From Nitrosomonas mobilis (GTDB lineage: Bacteria; Pseudomonadota; Gammaproteobacteria; Burkholderiales; Nitrosomonadaceae): 64,000 bases of DNA. Below the pieces are notes generated by a model that had not been told where the DNA came from, did not search any database, and saw only the letters and a list, made by a program, of their open reading frames with translations. The stretch lies in assembly GCF_900103035.1 (NCBI RefSeq), contig NZ_FMWO01000032.1:1-64000 (forward strand), in the 5' to 3' direction. The position numbers and the translations under genes are program-made. Positions 8,802 through 17,040 of the stretch are shown here, one piece after another. How positions within the stretch are numbered: position 1 is the first letter of the stretch; each line of letters begins with the position of its first letter.

Positions 8802-9073
8802 CTAAGCAGTGGCGATCAGCAATCGTTCGTGCAGTGAGCAAAGATCAAAACGCCGGTTGAATCGGTAACTGAAGGCGGCAAGATAGCGAGCGGCATACTT
8901 GCGGAAGTTGAAAGTATGGTAACAACCCGACAAGCTGGTCTTGAGATTGCCGAGGATAGTGTTGATCCACCGGAACTCGGGAGTCTCCTTTGGTTTGCGT
9001 CCGGCGATAACTGTAAAATGGTGACTACAGCCAATTTTGGTGACGGCACCAAAGCAGGCCAAGGCATCCGAGA
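8802..9073 (-). pseudogene. IS1595-family transposase, C-terminal fragment
   Basis: The reading DALACFGAVTKIGC, then WINTILGNLKTSLSGCYHTF and YRFNRRFDLCSLHERLL, is the C-terminal part of an IS1595 (ISXO2-like) transposase, with the conserved W-I-N-T-x-L-G-N-x-K-T-S segment and the final NRRF motif. The N-terminal zinc ribbon and first catalytic residues are gone. It abuts a broken integrase gene in the opposite orientation, which produces a misleading chimeric frame on the plus strand. Confidence 0.75.
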
Positions 9074-9509
9074 ACTGGATAAATCTGACTTCTCAAATAA
9101 AAACCTTCCAATCGACCTGGGCCCCTCAACTCGAATTCTTGACCTGGCAAAATTTCAACAATTGTCAGAAATTCCAGTTGAGTTAGAATGGCATGCGAAT
9201 CTGGACAATGAAAATACAAAACACGCTTACAAAAATGCATTACGTGATTTCATGCAATTTACTGGGATTTGTAAACCAGAGGAATTCAGGAATGAACCGA
9301 AGAAACGTGATCTTTCCGAGTCAATCATTCGGAACAAATTAGCTTCTATTTCATCTTTGTTCAAGTATCTATGTGACAAGAACGCTGTTACCCATAACCC
9401 GGTCAAGGGTACAAAACGTCCACCTGTAGAAAGCTATGAAGGTATCAGGAAAAGGGAGGAAAGACCGACACTTGCCTATCCATCCTGTGGTAAGTGGATT
9501 GATACATGA
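9074..9509 (+). pseudogene. Tyrosine integrase remnant, N-terminal (SAM-like) domain only
   Basis: Beyond the IS1595 junction the plus strand reads LAKFQQLSEIPVELEWHANL, then AYKNALRDFMQFTGICKPEE and LASISSLFKYLCDKNAVTHN with PVKGTKRPPVES. This is the core-binding domain of XerC/D-like integrases, complete up to the P-V-x-G-x-x-R-P signature. A piece after EEFRN appears replaced or deleted, and the catalytic domain (R-H-R-Y) is missing. The first residues of the open frame (8916 onwards) are antisense IS1595 and not part of the protein. It is probably the scar of an integrated element. Confidence 0.65.
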
Positions 9510-9529
9510 TTACCTGTAAGAATCTGATC

Positions 9530-9558
9530 ATGGGCTTGATGAATCAGGCCCATTATTT
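9530..9558 (+). terminator. Hairpin terminator after the integrase remnant
   Basis: ATGGGCTTGA and TCAGGCCCAT form a 10-bp stem (one G-T pair) around TGAA, followed by TATTTAG. The stem is convincing; the U tract is weak. Confidence 0.5.
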
Positions 9559-9632
9559 AGGTCACTTTCTAATAATCGTAATATTAACAAAACTGCTGGT
9601 TTATTTGCTGATTTGGTAACAAGGAGATGGTT

Positions 9633-10304
9633 ATGGCTGAGAAGCATGTTGTAGTGATTACCGGCGCCAATCGAGGCATCGGTCTGGAGCTTGCGCGCCA
9701 TTACGCTCGCTCGGGCTGCAACGTTATCGGCGTCTGCCGCGAAGCTTCGGCAGAGCTCAAAGATGTAGCTGCCAAGGTTGTTGAGGGCGTAGATGTTACC
9801 CAGGATGCAGGCCTTCAGGCGATGATTGCTGCGCTGGCGAACCAGCGCGTTGACCTGCTGATCAACAACGCCGGCTTGTTACAAGACGAGCAGCTGGGCA
9901 GCATCGATTTAGACTCCATTCGCAAACAGATGGAAATTAACGCTTATGCGCCATTGCGTGTGGCGGAAGCGTTAATAGCGAATATTCCTTCCGGCGGCAA
10001 GATTGCCAACATAACCAGTCGGATGGGTTCAATTGCGGATAACGACTCTGGTGGCCGTTACGGTTACAGAGCCTCAAAAGCAGCCCTTAATGCGTTTGCA
10101 AAATCTCTCGCTATCGACTTGAAGCTGAAGGGTATTGCCGTTGCCTTGTTGCACCCGGGCTTCGTGAAGACCCGCATGGTGAATTTCGGTGGGCTGATTA
10201 CCCCTGAGGAGTCTGCAAAAGGGCTGGCGGCCCGCATCGAAGAGTTGAATCTGGAAAATACGGGTTCTTTCTGGCACCAAAATGGTGAGTTATTGTCGTG
10301 GTAG
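9633..10304 (+). CDS. SDR-family oxidoreductase
   Basis: A 223-residue short-chain dehydrogenase/reductase with a Rossmann fold and probable NADP(H) use. Motifs: TGANRGIG near the N-terminus (cofactor binding), NNAG (central strand), a Ser in NITSRMGS, and the catalytic YxxxK in YGYRASK. It resembles small C-factor/CsgA-like SDRs. The start at 9633 is preferred over the ATG at 9627 because AAGGAG directly touches the latter. The nucleoside deaminase gene follows 49 bases later on the same strand, and the two may be cotranscribed, though no shared pathway is evident. Confidence 0.88.
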   Translation: MAEKHVVVITGANRGIGLELARHYARSGCNVIGVCREASAELKDVAAKVVEGVDVTQDAGLQAMIAALANQRVDLLINNAGLLQDEQLGSIDLDSIRKQMEINAYAPLRVAEALIANIPSGGKIANITSRMGSIADNDSGGRYGYRASKAALNAFAKSLAIDLKLKGIAVALLHPGFVKTRMVNFGGLITPEESAKGLAARIEELNLENTGSFWHQNGELLSW

Positions 10305-10353
10305 TAGAACCTTGTGTTCAGATCTTATTCTTGTGAATTGATGAGGGTGGCAT

Positions 10354-10842
10354 GTGATTAATCAGATTGATATGCATTTTCTTGAGCGCGCGGTTGAACT
10401 GGCGGAGCAGGCGCTGAATAAGGGAGATGAGCCTTTTGGTTCAGTGCTGGTATCAGCCCAGGGTGAGGTGTTGTTTGAAGATCACAATCATGTTGCCGGT
10501 GGCGATCATACTCAGCATCCCGAGTTTGCGATCGCTCGTTGGGCAGCTCAGAACCTGACAGTGCAAGAGCGGGCGGAGTCAGTGGTTTATACCTCTGGAG
10601 AGCACTGCCCAATGTGCTCAGCCGCCCATGCCTGGGTAGGGCTTGGCCGCATTGTGTATGCCAGCTCCTCTGAGCAACTAGGTGCCTGGTTGCGTGAAAT
10701 GGGCGTGCCGGCCGCGCCGGTCAACACCTTGCCCATAAACGCTGTAGCTCCCAATGTACCAGTTGCAGGGCCGGTGCCGGAATTGGCGGAACGCATCCGC
10801 CAGATGCATAAAACCTTGCACAGGAAACCCGCGGATAGTTGA
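10354..10842 (+). CDS. Nucleoside deaminase (CDA/TadA fold)
   Basis: A 162-residue zinc-dependent deaminase. The zinc and proton-shuttle motifs are HPEFAIARWA (His and Glu) and GEHCPMCSAA (PCxxC-like: C-P-M-C). This arrangement fits guanine/cytosine/nucleoside deaminases of the TadA-like superfamily. The C-terminal extension after residue 110 (VNTLPINAVAPNV) resembles the GuaD-like subgroup, so free guanine or a related base is a possible substrate. The GTG at 10354 is used, with GAGGGTGG just upstream. The next ATG (10372) would remove only MINQID. Confidence 0.85.
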   Translation: MINQIDMHFLERAVELAEQALNKGDEPFGSVLVSAQGEVLFEDHNHVAGGDHTQHPEFAIARWAAQNLTVQERAESVVYTSGEHCPMCSAAHAWVGLGRIVYASSSEQLGAWLREMGVPAAPVNTLPINAVAPNVPVAGPVPELAERIRQMHKTLHRKPADS

Positions 10843-10853
10843 TATTTGCGGTG

Positions 10854-11663
10854 TTATTTGCTCGCGCCAACTACGGCGAACCACGCTCCTTGTGGATCCT
10901 GGGCGACAGCGATATAGACGCCACCCGGCACTTCCATAGGGCCGTGATGTACTTTGCCGCCTGCGGCTTTGATTGCCTCAATCTTGTCCGATACGCTGCC
11001 ACCCACGCCGAAATAAGGTAGCCAGTTAGACACCGGCGCTTCGCCAAGGGTCATCATGCCGCCGATATCCACATCGTTGTGGCGGAACAGTTGGTAAGAG
11101 CCCATGTCGCCCATGTCCATGGCTTCCCCTTTGGTCCAACCGAACATCTTGGAATAAAAGGTGAATCCCGCTTTGGGGTCGGTGGACATCAGCTCGTTCC
11201 AGTTGCCATGACCGGGCTTGTTCTGATTGAACGCGCCTTGGCCCGCTTCAGCCTTAACGCAGTCCGCCTCCAACATAGTGCTCATGTCCGTTTGCAGGAT
11301 GCCAAATGCCGAACCCTGCGGATCGGCCAGTATAGCGAAGCGGCCGGTGCCGGGAATATCTTCGGGGGCACGGTGGACGCTGGCCCCTGCCGCCTTGGCA
11401 CCGGCGACAAAGTTATCGGCATCGTCGACGGCGAAATAGATCAACCAGAAAGGTGGCATATTCGCCACATCGTCGGGCATAACCATCAGGCCGGCGACCT
11501 GGTCGCCGTCGGATTCAGCCAGGTAGTAGTCGAAGTCCATCATCCCCGAATCCTCGACCTTCCAGCCAAAGATCACACTATAGAAGTTCGTGGCGGGTTC
11601 TAGATTGCCCTTGCTGGTCGCCAGTTCATACCAGCAGGGGTTACCGTGATTGCTAGTGCTCAT
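10854..11663 (-). CDS. Double VOC-domain protein (glyoxalase/dioxygenase fold)
   Basis: A 269-residue protein with two tandem vicinal-oxygen-chelate domains, the first starting NPCWYELATSKGNLEPATNF and the second HGNWNELMSTDPKAGFTFYS. This is the arrangement of the CFP30B-like group. Each half has the paired beta-alpha-beta-beta-beta modules and the phrases WLIYFAVDD and WLPYFGVGG. The substrate is unknown; glyoxalase, dioxygenase and binding-only roles all occur in this family. GGAGCT precedes the ATG. It converges with the deaminase gene, with only 11 bases between the stops. Confidence 0.87.
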   Translation of the reverse strand: MSTSNHGNPCWYELATSKGNLEPATNFYSVIFGWKVEDSGMMDFDYYLAESDGDQVAGLMVMPDDVANMPPFWLIYFAVDDADNFVAGAKAAGASVHRAPEDIPGTGRFAILADPQGSAFGILQTDMSTMLEADCVKAEAGQGAFNQNKPGHGNWNELMSTDPKAGFTFYSKMFGWTKGEAMDMGDMGSYQLFRHNDVDIGGMMTLGEAPVSNWLPYFGVGGSVSDKIEAIKAAGGKVHHGPMEVPGGVYIAVAQDPQGAWFAVVGASK

Positions 11664-11814
11664 GGTCTAGCTCCTTTGGTGCTGTTTGCATTTATCAGAC
11701 GGAATTCGTCATATCCGTGCCATTTAATAATAATAAAAAAGTAACTGACAGTTGGTTAAAAAAGACTAAGTAAGAGTTCTGCGCAATTCAATTGTGTCGC
11801 AGTCTTGTTTGGTT

Positions 11815-12160
11815 TTTTTGGCTTGACGGAATGCAGGCGTTTTATAAAGCCGCGCGGATTCATATCATCTATGAAAACGCCCGTTACTATCATGCCCAGT
11901 TAATGAAAGGCTACCTGGCGAATTCCAGAATCGAACTGGTTTTCCTGCTACCTCGTGCGCCGGACCTCAATTTGATCGAGTGGTTCTGGAAATTTTTCAA
12001 GAAAACCGTACTGTATGGGCGCTACTACGAAACCTTTTGCCAATTCAAAACAGCGTGCGACAACTTCTTTGCCGGACTAGACCAGCACCGCGCCTCGCTA
12101 CGCTTGCTATTGACCGATCGCTTCCAAATCATCGGTCACGCTTGTGTGCCAAAAATTTGA
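11815..12160 (+). pseudogene. IS630-family transposase, C-terminal fragment
   Basis: The reading RIHIIYENARYYHAQLMKGY, then ELVFLLPRAPDLNLIEWFWK and LLTDRFQIIG, is the C-terminal half of an IS630-type DDE transposase. The DN of the usual D-N-A is replaced by EN, so the second catalytic Asp is lost; the final Glu (LNLIEWFWK) is present. The N-terminal helix-turn-helix and the first Asp are missing. Confidence 0.78.
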
Positions 12161-12166
12161 AGTGCG

Positions 12167-12310
12167 GTGGGTATACACCACGATGTAATGCAGGATATTT
12201 TCGCACGGGAAGCCATCAACCCGGATCAGGTGGTATTGCATTCGGACAATGGCAATCCGATGAAAGGTGCCACCTTGCAGACACTTGGCGTCGCAGCACC
12301 GTCGCTTAGA
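12167..12310 (+). pseudogene. IS3-family OrfB (integrase core) fragment
   Basis: About 45 codons read VMQDIFAREAINPDQVVLHS, then DNGNPMKGATLQTLG, the conserved region around the second catalytic Asp (HSDNG) of IS3-family transposases. Both flanks are missing. It lies immediately after the IS630 fragment. Confidence 0.7.
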
Positions 12311-12314
12311 TTCT

Positions 12315-12340
12315 GCGTGGGTACAAAAACGTGCCCATCC
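12315..12340. repeat. REP-like palindrome
   Basis: GCGTGGGTAC, AAAAA, then GTGCCCATCC: an imperfect palindrome. A close copy is at 18365-18390 next to a RAYT relic, so these are probably REP elements mobilised by that transposase. Confidence 0.5.
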
Positions 12341-12372
12341 CACATGACTCGGACAGATTATGTTTGAAGTCC

Positions 12373-12426
12373 GTTCGCCTTGAGCCTGTCAAAAGGTAAA
12401 TGGGCTTCGACAAACTCAGCCCGAAC
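12373..12426. repeat. Long intergenic inverted repeat
   Basis: GTTCGCCTTGAGCCTGTC and CTTCGACAAACTCAGCCCGA pair imperfectly around a short spacer. This GTTCGGGCTGAG...CTTCGACA type of palindrome is a common dispersed intergenic repeat of proteobacteria. It lies 117 bases beyond the stop of the NuoF-like gene and may act as a terminator or mRNA-end structure. Confidence 0.55.
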
Positions 12427-12542
12427 AGAGTTAATATTTTACCCTTACAAATCAACAAGTTAGTCAAAATAGATGAATTTTCCGGCGGGAAAGTTTGCGT
12501 CATGGGAGAAAATCGAGAGTGTATCTGTGCGTTATTTCACGG

Positions 12543-13799
12543 CTAATTTAAGTCATCATTTAATGACTCTTTATATTCATCCAGAAAATGATAAAGCGAG
12601 CTATCTACAACTTTTACAGCACCATCCAATAAATGACAGCGCCCGCCTCCCGGTAAAATTTTGCATAAATCAACCAGACTATCCAGATCGGCCTTTGAAC
12701 CTTTGCCCGTATCTATTTCACCCAACAATTGAGACATATAGTATGTACCCGTTTTACAAGCGGGGCATTGGCCACATGATTCTGCCGCAAAAAAATCAAC
12801 ATACTGCGCCACGCGTTTAACAATACCTGTACCACGTGACACTACAATCATTGCACCTGTACCCAAAGCTGAACGTCTTTCTGAAACAGATTTAAAATCC
12901 AGATTAACATCCAGATCTTTTTCAGTCAGAATGGTATTTGATGGGCCGCCGGTAAATACTGCTTTCAGCTCCTTACCTACCAACATACCCTGCCCATAAT
13001 TAAATATGAGCTCCGTTAAAGGTGTGCCCATTGGCAATTCATAAACACCGGGTGAAAGCACATCACCACTCAAGCAATATATTTTCGTGCCATTCGCTTC
13101 GCCTATACCTAAATCTCGATACCATTGCACACCGTTACGCAAAATATGCGGGACGTTACATAAGGTTTCTATATTATTAATCAGGGTAGGATGCCCATTA
13201 ACACCTGAACTAGTAGGACGCGGCTCTTTACCTCTTGGAAAAGGAAACTTGCCCTCGACTGATTCAATGGCGGCTGTTTCTTCCCCGGCAATATAGTGTC
13301 CGCTACTGGCAACTATTGTGTATTTTAGATTTAAGCCCTGCTGTAAAGCATTATGGTAAATTTCAGAAGCAAGCCATTTCGCCAAGGCACTTTGCATAAC
13401 TTCATGACAGGTTTTGAGGTTAGGATTAATATAAAAAACAACATTATTTATACCACAGGCTAACGCGGCAATCGTTGCGCCTTCAATCACCTGAAACGGT
13501 GTTTCTTCTAATAACACTCTATCTTTAAATGTACCTGGCTCGTCTTCATTGCCATTACATATCAAATACTTTTCCGTATTTGTCTGATCAGCAATGGCTT
13601 GCCATTTTATATGTGTCGGAAAACCGCTGCCGCCAAGACCAAGCAAACCTGCGTCTCTAATCATAGAAACAATATCAGCAGGACGCTCCATGGCATTCTT
13701 TAAACCTTGCCCACCCCAGCTATTTTTCCAGAGTATATAGTCTGCACCCACTCTGCTATTTTTGTGCAACAGAACCTGATTAAGCACATTTTCCATCAT
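12543..13799 (-). CDS. NuoF-like NADH-binding flavoprotein/Fe-S subunit
   Basis: A 418-residue homologue of the 51-kDa NuoF/HoxF subunit, which takes electrons from NADH through FMN to a 4Fe-4S cluster. Visible: the NADH/FMN glycine-rich loop GLLGLGGSGFPTHIKW, the FMN segment CNGNEDEPGTFKDR, the second GEETAAIESVEGKFPFPRGK block, and the cluster ligands CGQCPACKTG with a distant Cys in GGGRCHLLDG. It has no NuoE-like or C-terminal ferredoxin domain. It is the last gene of a three-gene minus-strand operon and overlaps the flavoprotein gene by four bases, so translation is probably coupled. It likely delivers NADH electrons to, or takes them from, the two upstream subunits. Confidence 0.85.
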   Translation of the reverse strand: MMENVLNQVLLHKNSRVGADYILWKNSWGGQGLKNAMERPADIVSMIRDAGLLGLGGSGFPTHIKWQAIADQTNTEKYLICNGNEDEPGTFKDRVLLEETPFQVIEGATIAALACGINNVVFYINPNLKTCHEVMQSALAKWLASEIYHNALQQGLNLKYTIVASSGHYIAGEETAAIESVEGKFPFPRGKEPRPTSSGVNGHPTLINNIETLCNVPHILRNGVQWYRDLGIGEANGTKIYCLSGDVLSPGVYELPMGTPLTELIFNYGQGMLVGKELKAVFTGGPSNTILTEKDLDVNLDFKSVSERRSALGTGAMIVVSRGTGIVKRVAQYVDFFAAESCGQCPACKTGTYYMSQLLGEIDTGKGSKADLDSLVDLCKILPGGGRCHLLDGAVKVVDSSLYHFLDEYKESLNDDLN

Positions 13800-15412
13800 T
13801 TACTCTTTATATTCTTATGTAGTCCGGAATAATCTGAATCTGTCTCGAACTTTGCATAAGCTGGGAATAAAATAGGACCTTTTGGATCCATTGGCATATC
13901 AGCAAGCATCAACTCCCTGCGCAATCGACTTAAATGTTCAATAGTGACTTTTCTAAAAGGCTTCCTTGGTGAGTATTTGGCAGCATGGATGCCTGCTCTG
14001 CGGCCGAAACTTATTATTTCCAGAAGCGAATTACCCATTAAGCGATTACGTCCATGAATACCGCCACTCACTTCACCGACACAATACAAGCCCGGAATAT
14101 TTGTTTGCCCATGCTTGTTAATGATAACGCCACCATTCTGATAATGAAGTGTTGGATAAATAAGTAATGGTTGCTTACGCGGGTCTATGCTGGACTTTTT
14201 GCCTATTTTAATTAGTTTAGGAAATCGAGCGTTAAAAATACCTGGATTTTTAAGCTCTAAGCCAGGGGTATCAATCCAGATGCCTTTTATACCATTCCCT
14301 GCATCTACGCCTCGCCCTTCTGCACATTCACGCATGATTGCCGCCGCGACCTTATCTCTCGACTGTAACTCATCAACAAAGCGCTCTCCCTGAGCATTTA
14401 ATAAGTATGCACCGGCAGATCTCACACCTTCGGTAATTAACGTGCCGGATAAATGCTGCGGATACGCCAGGCCAGATGGATGATACTGAAATGAATCAAG
14501 ATCCCGTAGCTTCGCACCTAACCTGTATGCTAACACCAGCCCATCACCCGTCGCGCCGAAGTGGTTTGATGTAGGAAAACCATTCAAATGCAAACGACCT
14601 ATTCCACCCGTGGCAATGATCACAGACTTGGCCTTTACCAACTTATAACGATTGTCCTCTAAAGAGGACAGCACAGCGCCTGTACAATGACCATCCTCAT
14701 CGGACAGCAACTCTACTGTAGGCACATAATCCAGCACCTCAATTTCACTGCTGCGCACCGCCTCCTTTAGCACTCGCATCATTTCAAGACCAGTGTAGTC
14801 CCTGAAATAGACCACTCGAGGGGCCGTGGTTCCGCCCGCCTTTCGGGTAAGCAAATCACCATATTCATCCAGATCAAACTGCATTCCTTGCTGGATAAGC
14901 CAACGAATAACATCAGGCGCACTCATTACCATTTCAGCGACCAGTGTTTTATCAACCGACCTATCTGCACTACGCAACGTGTCATCATAATGCTGCTGTG
15001 GCGTATCATCTTTTTCTATAGAAACCTGCACACCACCCTCAGCCATCACGGTATTACTGTCGCCTAAACGTAATTTAGTTGCGATAAGTACACGGGCGCC
15101 GGTCTCTGCGGCGGTTAGCGCGGCGGCACACCCGGCACCACCACCGCCAATAATCAATATATCTGTTTCAATGACTTGTGCACCTGCAAGATCGGCCTCA
15201 TCAATTCGTGCATCTGCCTGTAACATCTCGGCTAATTGAATATGGCAAATATCGCCCTTGTTCGGACCAATCTTAAGTTGAACGCACGCATCTTTGAAAT
15301 AATCCGGGTGATATTTTTCAAGCAACCCCTCATAGTTCACTTCAGGCAAAGGTCTTTCTGCAACGGCCTTATAGTTAGCTAATGCTTCCTGGTAAGATAT
15401 ATTGTTAGTCAT
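13796..15412 (-). CDS. Fumarate reductase/succinate dehydrogenase-type flavoprotein
   Basis: A 538-residue FAD protein of the SdhA/FrdA/NadB superfamily. The FAD-binding GGGGAGCAAALTAAETGA is at about residues 92-110, followed by FQYHPSGLAY, ERFVDELQSRDKV, HYQNGGVIINKHG and GIHGRNRLMGNSLLE, the usual substrate and FAD C-terminal motifs. Where SdhA has SHT with the His that covalently binds FAD, this protein has GDSNTVMAEGG; Asn replaces His, so the FAD is probably non-covalent, as in NadB or soluble fumarate reductases. About 90 extra residues precede the FAD domain. The neighbours are an SdhB-like Fe-S protein 20 bases upstream and NuoF downstream; no membrane anchor gene is present. Confidence 0.85.
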   Translation of the reverse strand: MTNNISYQEALANYKAVAERPLPEVNYEGLLEKYHPDYFKDACVQLKIGPNKGDICHIQLAEMLQADARIDEADLAGAQVIETDILIIGGGGAGCAAALTAAETGARVLIATKLRLGDSNTVMAEGGVQVSIEKDDTPQQHYDDTLRSADRSVDKTLVAEMVMSAPDVIRWLIQQGMQFDLDEYGDLLTRKAGGTTAPRVVYFRDYTGLEMMRVLKEAVRSSEIEVLDYVPTVELLSDEDGHCTGAVLSSLEDNRYKLVKAKSVIIATGGIGRLHLNGFPTSNHFGATGDGLVLAYRLGAKLRDLDSFQYHPSGLAYPQHLSGTLITEGVRSAGAYLLNAQGERFVDELQSRDKVAAAIMRECAEGRGVDAGNGIKGIWIDTPGLELKNPGIFNARFPKLIKIGKKSSIDPRKQPLLIYPTLHYQNGGVIINKHGQTNIPGLYCVGEVSGGIHGRNRLMGNSLLEIISFGRRAGIHAAKYSPRKPFRKVTIEHLSRLRRELMLADMPMDPKGPILFPAYAKFETDSDYSGLHKNIKSK

Positions 15413-15432
15413 ATAAATTATTTATCTCAGCA

Positions 15433-16059
15433 TCAGATGACGACTTTAAGCTCGCCCTTGCGTAGTCGCTCAAGCCTATTTATTAAATTTGATGGGCGTG
15501 TATGCAGGTGAGCAGTGACTCGACGAGAAAAAATGCCAACATGATTCGGGGCAATATTTTCAGGGCATGCACTTTGGCAAAGATCACACAGCACGCATTC
15601 TGTGAAAAGATCACCGGCTTCTCTGAAACGTCCCTTGGCGGCAAGAATCACGCCTTTTTCGACATTTATCCCTTTAGGGCAGGTTGTATTGCAACCACCA
15701 CAATGCCGACAATTTTCTGCTTCCGGGAAAATCGTATGGAAATTGTTCTGTACTTCCCATGAATTACGGATATCTTCTAGTTTGTAATGCTGTTGTGCAG
15801 GCGTTGGGAAAGCCAGGAAATTAACCTGCATGCCTTCTTCAATTAGTACCTGACAACCTAATTCAGTAGTAATGTTCTGAGAGTTTTGCCTGCGCACCAA
15901 TACCCGGCAGGTGCCGCAAACACCCTCAAGGCAACCCACGCTTTTTATCCTCGGATAGCCCGCATGCCATAACGCCTGAATAACTGATAAATACTCCGGA
16001 GCGCTTATAGCTTTACCATTAATAGTCGCATTTATTAAAGTTTCTGTAGTTTGGTTCAT
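15433..16059 (-). CDS. SdhB/FrdB-like iron-sulfur subunit with two 4Fe-4S motifs
   Basis: A protein of 208 residues from ATG 16059, or 253 from the TTG at 16194; an ATG at 16092 is intermediate. None has a clear ribosome binding site; the 16059 start fits the beginning of the ferredoxin fold (LINATINGKAISAPEYLSVI). The N-terminal 2Fe-2S domain shows GCLEGVCGTCRVLV and a fourth Cys in TELGC. The C-terminal part has two complete 4Fe-4S motifs, CRHCGGCNTTCP and CVLCDLCQSACP. It should carry electrons between the NuoF-like and the flavoprotein subunits. A typical SdhB has one 4Fe-4S and one 3Fe-4S centre, so this arrangement is closer to HdrC-like or soluble fumarate reductase partners. Confidence 0.82.
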   Translation of the reverse strand: MNQTTETLINATINGKAISAPEYLSVIQALWHAGYPRIKSVGCLEGVCGTCRVLVRRQNSQNITTELGCQVLIEEGMQVNFLAFPTPAQQHYKLEDIRNSWEVQNNFHTIFPEAENCRHCGGCNTTCPKGINVEKGVILAAKGRFREAGDLFTECVLCDLCQSACPENIAPNHVGIFSRRVTAHLHTRPSNLINRLERLRKGELKVVI

Positions 16060-16380
16060 ATTTTGACGACTTATAGGCAAGAATGTGTTCATTTTTGTTG
16101 GCACTGACTTCTGATTGACCAGCAATGCCGGGTTGAAACTGACCAGGTAGAAATTGTTGCGTAGCGTACTACGCAGATGTAGATAAGTCGACAAAAATTG
16201 TAATTGGTTTTGATCTCCTGTTGAAGTTTATATGGTTTTGATTTGGTGGCTAATCACAGTGAAGGGCGCCTCAAAAAAATCCAATCTTTGTCACACGCAA
16301 AGTGATCCGAATCTGGCGACAATTAGGTTTAAAAAAGCGTAAACTGGCCATTGGTTAAATCACACGAATCATAGTTCAGT

Positions 16381-17040
16381 ATGAGCAGGAAAGTTGTTAT
16401 TCGCAATACCACCCATGCAGATGTAACTCCGTTGATAGAGTTGCAGAAGCACGTCTATCCGACTATCCCGCCCTGGCGTGAGGATCTGCTGCTGAATCAG
16501 TTGGAAGTGTTTCCTCAGGGGCAGTTCATCGCCGAGATCGATGGTGAGTTGGTTGGCGCGTCGAGTTCGTTCGTGGTGCTGTGGGATGAATGGCGGGTGG
16601 AACATACCTGGAAAGAAATCACCGCCCGTGGCAGCTTCAACACCCACAATCCCGAGGGTCGTACGCTATATGCCGCCGAAGTATTCGTACATCCGCACAA
16701 ACGCGGTGCGGGGATAGGGCATGCACTGTATCACGAGCGTCGGCGACTGTGCCGTCGGCTCAATCTGAAACGCATCATGGCTTGCGGTCGCTTGCCAGGC
16801 TACCATCTTTATGCTGACCAGATGTCCGCCGAACTTTATGCGCAGAAGGTCGTGTGGGGCGATCTTCATGATCCGGTGCTCAGTTTCCAGTTGCGCGAAG
16901 AATTCCAGTACTGCGGCGTCGTTGTCGGCTACATACCGGAAGATCAGGAGAGCCGCGGCTATGCCGCACTGATCGTCTGGCTCAACCCGCGTTACAATGC
17001 AAAGAAACCTAATCTCATCATGCAAGGAGAAGCTTCGTGA
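16381..17040 (+). CDS. GNAT-family N-acetyltransferase
   Basis: A 219-residue acetyl-CoA-dependent acyltransferase. The acetyl-CoA motif A is seen as AAEVFVHPHKRGAGIGHALY (R/Q-x-x-G-x-G form: KRGAGIG). The N-terminal part (VVIRNTTHADVTPLIELQKH) is the usual first strand and helix. It overlaps the nitrilase gene by four bases (GTGA), so the two are made together; the same two domains occur as one fused protein in many bacteria, which suggests that they act on one substrate. The substrate is not known. Confidence 0.87.
   Translation: MSRKVVIRNTTHADVTPLIELQKHVYPTIPPWREDLLLNQLEVFPQGQFIAEIDGELVGASSSFVVLWDEWRVEHTWKEITARGSFNTHNPEGRTLYAAEVFVHPHKRGAGIGHALYHERRRLCRRLNLKRIMACGRLPGYHLYADQMSAELYAQKVVWGDLHDPVLSFQLREEFQYCGVVVGYIPEDQESRGYAALIVWLNPRYNAKKPNLIMQGEAS

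Noticed and set aside
8916-9072. First 50 residues of a 197-residue plus-strand frame (MVTTRQAGLEIAEDS...)
   Set aside because: They are antisense to the IS1595 fragment; only the part after about 9074 is integrase-like.
11079-11603. Plus-strand frame of 174 codons opposite the VOC gene
   Set aside because: Antisense shadow of a well-supported gene.
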